The notes under the pieces are model-generated. The model did not search any database. It was not told the DNA's origin and saw only the letters and a program-made list of their open reading frames with translations. This document shows positions 58,993 to 64,000 of a stretch of 64,000 bases of DNA, one piece after another (within the stretch, counting starts at the first letter, position 1; every line of letters begins with the position of its first letter). Made by a program: the position numbers and the translations under genes. Origin of the DNA: Hibiscus mutabilis (lineage: Eukaryota; Streptophyta; Magnoliopsida; Malvales; Malvaceae); the NCBI GenBank assembly GCA_019671005.1, contig CM033752.1, forward strand, positions 496,001-560,000, read 5' to 3'.

Positions 58993-59158
58993 ATATTGAA
59001 GGTTATAATTTCATACCTTGTTGTCTTCTCAACATCACCGCACTCTTGTTTTCCCTTTTCTACCTCTGCCTCATCATTGCCTATACAAAAAAAAAAGTTG
59101 CGTTAGCCGTTGGAAATCTCTTAGTCTAGTCTATCCTCGTTAACATATACAGAATGGA

Positions 59159-59428
59159 CATGGCCGTCTCGGATGGGAGTAAAATGAGCAACCGCTCAGG
59201 GCACCATCTTCTACCTTTACAATTTTAATAATTTTTCAAGTGTTAATCTTATAAGTTAGTAATTGTTCGTTATTGTTTTAATAGTATTTAAGGTATTTTC
59301 TAAATAAAATAACGAAAATAATGAATTGTTAATGAAATATTAAATTTATTGTTAAAGCAATGAATATGCTTTTTTTTATAGGGTCTATTTTTCAATATTT
59401 GCTCAATACCCCATAAATATTCGCTCTG
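59159..59428. mobile_element. hAT-type insertion in intron of copy 2
   Basis: 270 bp absent from copy 1, bounded by the exact 8-bp duplication AGAATGGA (59151-59158 and 59429-59436). Ends CATGGCCG and, in reverse, CAGAGCG are short imperfect inverted repeats. Confidence 0.8.
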
Positions 59429-59672
59429 AGAATGGATGCAACTCACCTTGGCTGTTGTCATTAGTGCAGAATACCTTGAAACTCGGGGATCGAGGAAACT
59501 CAATGTTGTCATCTATCTCAACTTCATCTTCAGTTGAATCCATCTTCATAGCCATAACGTCCTCTGCGGGTAACACCAAGAGGACACTATCCACAACTGC
59601 TCTAGCTGTGGCATTCTTTCCGAGACATGCGGAGGCTTTTACCATTTTTGGCATTGAAATACCACAACCCAT

Positions 59673-59965
59673 CGAACCAAGGAAAGAGATGAATTAATTT
59701 ATGTTTCCATGGAAACAAAAGGAGAGATCCAACAAGAATATTGGGATTTGCTACGTAACCGCAGAGAGGTTACTTGTTAGCTGTAACTATGTTATTCATC
59801 ACATCCTTCCAATTGTTGCACAGTACAACCAAAATCAGCTTTAACATAACAGAAAACCAATTTACCTTATAAAAGCACAAAGCTTAAATCTAATGGTTTA
59901 ATTTGGTATTAGTGGGTGTTAATTTAGCAAGGATGGTCTACATTTATGTAGAAATAAGTTAAAAT
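59673..59965 (-). promoter_or_regulatory. Upstream region of copy 2
   Basis: Shares TTTCC-TGGAAACAAAAGGAGAGA and the AAAACCAATTTRCCTTATAA block with copy 1, but has about 130 extra bases (59728-59855) between them: an insertion here or a deletion in copy 1. Confidence 0.5.
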
Positions 59966-61959
59966 CTGTCGTACCTCCGGAAAACCGCCACCGTCTCCGC
60001 CCCACGAAGCTCCTCCCCTGGATGCTCTTACACTTTCAGAGACCCCTACGCTCGTTCACCTTGTCATGACAAGACAACCATCAAGCTCGATCGAGCCTGC
60101 AGTCTGGAAGCCAAGCTATCACCTGTCGGTCCATCAATAGTCATCACTAGGTCTGACACAACCTCATCAAACATCACTCCATCTACAACTCCAAGGGGAT
60201 ATAAATATCCCCAAGACTAAAGACAAAGGGACGACTCTCCACAACTCTACATCACCTAGTACTGATCACCCCCTCCCTTTCTCTCTCCTATGATTTCGAT
60301 CACCATCCCTACACTGTTCGCGGCTCTCGATCTCAAGTCAACCAAGGTGAACCACTTGACTCAACGACCAACCATGGTCCTTTGTGGCTCTCTCTACTCT
60401 TCATACGACGAGTGAACCACCAATCCTTGCCGTCCGACCTGCCTTCAACAATCGTATCCACCTGCTTGTCTGGTGTCCTGCAAAATCGTCATCAACAATT
60501 GGTGTGGTGAGCGTAGACAACTTTCTGACCAAGAGAATCAGTCAAGACGACTCTCATGCTCCTAACAACTCTCTATTCTCCCGACAACACTCTAGCAACC
60601 ATCGGCCTTCACTGGCGACAATACCAATGACGGCGAGGGAGAAAATGACGAAGAAGATAGGTAAGCAATTTCTCACCACACACATCCGAAGGAAGCGCCA
60701 TTAGAGCGACGGGTTAGCAATATCTCACCATATTAGTTAGAAGAGATAAGTACCCAGGTGATGTACACAGTGCTCGTCTAGAGAATATGCACTTTACTGG
60801 AGGAACTAACGTCGCCTCGACAACCTCACCAAGCCAGTAGGAACATCTTGTCTACGCTTACCGAGAGCGTACGATAGATGTAGCCCTGAAGAAGGCTCAA
60901 GACCCACAGTTACCGCTAAATCTCCCCTAAAAACAAGGAAGAGATAAAGCAACTAAGACACCAAATGAGGATATTCTCTATTCTTTCCTTAGGCCAGTCC
61001 ATGAAAGCAGCCTACCCTGAGATAACTCCCCGAGAAAGTAAAAGAGAAAGAGTAGAAGTGCACCTACGGAAGAAAGACTGACAGACAACTAAGAAGACAA
61101 CACAGATGAGGAGCAGCCTCGGTTGTGTCCCACCCCCATCCCCTCTTTTTGTACCCTATCCCACGAAGATAGATGTCGTCCCCTACAAGGGTGCAACTTT
61201 GTATCTAGGCATCTACGGGGCAGATGATTCCCCTTCTTGTAAATGTAAAAAACACAAGTTATAGGGTAAACTACGCCTTCTATTTTCCTTTCTGTGCAGG
61301 ATTATGGAAAGCGCAGAGGACCCCCCCCCGAACGAATGAATTAAAGATAGATTCTATTACAAACAACTATCTAACAAGCAATCGCTTTTACAAAACTATA
61401 AGGTATCGGGGCTAGCCCATTGATGCATAAAGTACCTTAGAGACTTGGTACATCCCGAACAAATATTTGAACTACTTTGAACACCATAATGGATATTATC
61501 ACTGGTAAATATGTAAATGAACGAATGAACGCGTATGCTCATCCGACGCTTACAGCTCTTATTCGACCTTGATGATACCTCCGACCACTTTAGTGATACT
61601 CTAAACATTCAGTTGTTTCTACAAACGTCTCTAAAATTTATCATGTTTCTGCAATGTTTCAAATTACGTTAGGTTCTACAATAGATTATGCAATATCTTG
61701 GAATGATCAACTCGACAAACGACCTCTTCTACAAGGATAATGATACCTCTGTCCATTCGGTGCGGACAACACTATGTTTCTACAATAATGTCGAAATACC
61801 TCCGCTCATTTTCTCGGACTATTGAATATTTCTCCAAGGGCACGATTCTACAAGAACGACGAGATGCCTCTACCCAAGAAACGTAATTGACTCTCCAAGG
61901 GTATGATATGCCTCCGTCTGGAGATAGCCTCGCTCATATTTACAAATGATTCTACAAGG
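59966..61959. repeat. Gene-free repeat domain, unclassified
   Basis: Similarity to copy 1 upstream DNA stops near 59966, which looks like an insertion edge. GGGGATATAAATATCCCC (60195-60212) is a TATA-bearing hairpin followed by pyrimidine-rich sequence, so an LTR-like promoter is possible. CAAGTCAACCAAGGTGAACC and AGCTCCTCCCCTGG recur near 63600 and 63850. No coding frame is convincing. Confidence 0.45.
60195..60212 (+). promoter_or_regulatory. TATA box in a hairpin
   Basis: GGGGATATAAATATCCCC has 8-bp inverted arms around AA and contains TATAAAT. Confidence 0.45.
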
Positions 61960-63120
61960 GCAAAGAGAAGATCAATATGTTGTTTTTCCAAGGGCGTTGA
62001 GCATGGCTCAGCCCAATACATGTTATATCCTCAACGAGCGTCGAGCAAGGCTTCACCTAATATATGTTGTTTCTGCAAAGGTATCGAGCAAGGCTTTGAC
62101 CAATATATGTTATTTCTCCAAGGACGTCAAGCAAGACTCTGCCCATTTAATATTCGAATGACATCAAGCAAGGCTCTGCCCGTAATGATATCTCTCTAAC
62201 GGGCGTTGAGTAAGGCTCCGCCCACTATATGTTGTTTCACCAAGGGCGTCGAGCAAGGCTCAGCCCACTATATGATTATTTTTCCAAGGTCGTTGAGCAA
62301 GGCTTTGCCCGTTATGTTATTTCTCCAAGGCATCGAGCAAGACTCCGCCCATTTTATATTCAAATGGCGTTAAACAAGGCTCTACTTGTTATGTTATCTC
62401 TCCAATGGGCGTCGAGAAAGGCTCCGCCCACTTGATATTTTAAGGGCGTCGAACAAGGCTCCGCCCATTACATGTTTCACCAAGGGCGTCGAGCAAGGCT
62501 CTGGCCATTATATGATTATTTTTCCAAGTTCGTTGAGCAAGGCTTCGCCCATTATGTTATTTCTCCTAGGGCGTCGAGCAAGACTCCGCCCATTTAATAT
62601 TCAAAGGGCGTCAAGCAAGGCTCCGTCCATTATGCTATCTCTCCAACGGGCGTCGAGCAAGGCTCCGCCCACTATATGTTGTTTCTCCAAGGACGTTGTG
62701 CAAGGCTCTGCCCACTTGATATTTTAAGGGCGTCGAGCAAGACCCACCCATTTAATATTCGAAGGGTGTCAAGTAAGGCTCCTCCCACTTGATATTTTAA
62801 AGGCGTTGAGCAAGGCTCCGCCCACTACATGTTGTTTTTTTAAGGGCGTCGAGCAAGAATCTGCCCATTTAATATTTGAAGGGCGTTGAGCAAGGCTCCA
62901 CCCGTTATGTTATTTCCCCAACGGGCATCGAGCAAGGCTCTACCCATTCAATATTCGAAGGGTGTCAAGCAAGGTTCCGCCATTATTTTATCTCTCGAAC
63001 GGGAGTCAAGCAAGGCTCCACCTACTACAAGTTGTTTCTCCAAGGGCATCGAGCAAGACCCTGCCCACTTAATGTTTGAAGGGCATCGAGCAAGGCTCCG
63101 CTCGTTATACGATTTTACCC
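61960..63120. repeat. Minisatellite with hairpin core, 28 copies
   Basis: Core GGGCGTCGAGCAAGGCTCCG followed by CCC; GGGCG pairs with CGCCC. I count 28 GAGCAAGGCT-type cores, 36-45 bp apart, with at least three spacer types (TATATGTTGTTTCTCCAA, TTTAATATTCGAA, GTTATGTTATCTCTCCAAC). Apparent ORFs across it are repeat artefacts. Confidence 0.92.
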
Positions 63121-63870
63121 CAAAGAACGTTGAGATTACCCCTGTTCAATATGCAACCGTTCGCTCTGAAGCATTAGAATAACTCTCAAGGTTTAAGCAG
63201 AGGCAACTTCCGCATTATTATAAGGAAGACAAAGGTTTCCCAAGATGCGTCCACCTCCTAAAATGAGATAAGTAAACAACACACGATGCATCCATTTTCC
63301 ACTGCTTAGTCAGCCTCGAGAGTACGATGACACCTCCGCTCATCAATATTTCTTCCAACAAAAATAAGAAGCGTCTACCCGCTTACACCTGAACCCTAAG
63401 GGCATAAAACGACACTCTTCCGATAATCTCTCAGAGTCGAGTCCTTCATCCACTCTCCTGATGTTGTTCTAGGGTCGAGTCATTCATTCACTCCTCTGAT
63501 AATTATTCCAAAGTTGAGTCAATTACTTACCCACTCGCCTGACGTTATCCCAAGCTTAAAGCACATTGGTTCCACTACTTGAACTGTGGCTCCCGACCCC
63601 AAGTCAACCAGGGGTGAACCACCTGACCCATTCGACCAATAATTTTTAGAAGCACCATTCAAAAAATTCCCGCAAAACGTTAAAGATCTTCGCTAAGAAT
63701 ACCAAGATGAGACGCCACAGCCCAACACATCACCACTCCAAAATCGACGGATCAGCAATGTCTCAACTCATGCCACTTTCTGATACTCTTTCGACTAAGA
63801 GAAGGACTGATGTTGTACTTACAGAAAATTGACACTGTCTCTATACTATGGAGCTCCTCCCCTGGGTTTG
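63121..63870. other. Spacer between minisatellite and PBS
   Basis: No gene. GTCGAGTCNTTCATYCACTC is repeated at about 63435-63545, a small tandem. The orientation implied by the PBS makes this the leader of a minus-strand element. Confidence 0.45.
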
Positions 63871-63889
63871 ATCCCCAACAACAGCGCCA
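63871..63889 (-). other. Athila/Tat-type PBS of a second element (E5)
   Basis: Minus strand TGGCGCTGTTGTTGGGGAT, a variant of the E3 PBS, five to six bases from an LTR end. Confidence 0.8.
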
Positions 63890-63895
63890 AAAACT

Positions 63896-64000
63896 TGACA
63901 GGCTCGTAACTAGTCTATAATTAAAGCAAGTATACTCGTCGATCAAGCAATATAATGATAAGTACAGTGTCTGCGTGAACCCTAACAACTTATTATCTAT
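63896..64000 (-). repeat. E5 5' LTR, edge only
   Basis: Begins TGACAGGCTCG; GCAAGTATACTCGTCGATCA parallels GCAAGTATACACGTCGCAAG in the E3 LTR. Cut by the window end. Confidence 0.75.

Larger units (their letters stand above)
58814..59672 (-). pseudogene. Small N-myristoylation-type protein, copy 2 (probably broken)
   Basis: Paralogue of 47614-46971 with the same structure: exons 59672-59447, 59080-59017 and 58903-58814. Exon 1 keeps MGCGIS, VVDSVLLVLPAE and EFPRSPSFKVFC. Exon 2 is 64 bases against 74 in copy 1 (a 3-base and a 7-base deletion), so the conserved exon 3 frame (GSSDGTRKRG) is reached out of phase unless splicing differs. Intron 1 carries a 270-bp hAT-type insertion and intron 2 an expanded CCCATG repeat. 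N-terminal function could survive with an altered tail. Confidence 0.7.

Noticed and set aside
46971..59672. The two MGCGIS copies as TIRs or LTRs of a 12 kb element
   Set aside because: They have exon-intron structure, are direct copies of a gene, and no TSD or terminal motif bounds them.
61903..63182. Open plus-strand frames with repeated ASSKAPP-like peptides
   Set aside because: They are translations of the 36-45 bp minisatellite; several frames are open at once and there is no start context or homology.

Overview
The window is plant nuclear DNA from a eudicot (genus not fixed; Malvaceae-like repeats are possible but unproven). Evidence: spliced genes with plant-type products (an RLCK-VII kinase, a DHHC S-acyltransferase), Ty3/gypsy chromovirus and Athila/Tat LTR retrotransposons, hAT-type MITEs and (TTTAGGG)-like repeats. 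There is no operon, plasmid, phage or CRISPR structure.

About 1-2489 is old repeat: a decayed LTR, then a MITE-like element. From 2490 to 44369 lies one retrotransposon nest, four insertions deep. E1 (plus, gag-protease only, TSD TATGT) was hit in its protease by E4 (5986-42612, plus, Tekay/Del chromovirus, TSD CACTT). E4 was hit in its reverse transcriptase by E2 (11461-34918, minus, Tekay/Del). The 3' LTR of E2 was hit by E3 (13181-24996, minus, Athila/Tat, TSD GCCTA). E4 also ends in two LTRs facing each other (36215-42612), a ~6.4 kb imperfect palindrome with a scrambled centre. All coding regions in the nest are broken by stops, frameshifts or deletions.

44375-46960 holds another LTR fragment and two hAT-type MITEs with 8-bp TSDs. 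46971-59672 is the only host-gene island, all on the minus strand: two diverged copies of a small MGCGIS protein gene at its ends and, between them, a DHHC S-acyltransferase pseudogene that has lost its catalytic segment, a PBL-type kinase with intact kinase motifs but a frameshifted tail, a fucosyltransferase-like pseudogene, and an L-aspartate oxidase fragment. MITEs, microsatellites and a telomere-like tract fill the gaps.

59966-64000 is a gene-free repeat domain with a 28-copy hairpin minisatellite (61960-63120). It ends at the PBS and LTR edge of a second Athila/Tat-type element that runs out of the window.

The most unusual signals are short palindromes amplified inside retroelements: CGTATCGATACG/CGTACCGGTACG arrays at one fixed place in six chromovirus-type LTRs, and a GTTGCC-GTGGCAAC motif spread through E3 at LTRs and inter-domain linkers. 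No complete new system was found; these arrays are the best candidates for undescribed biology.
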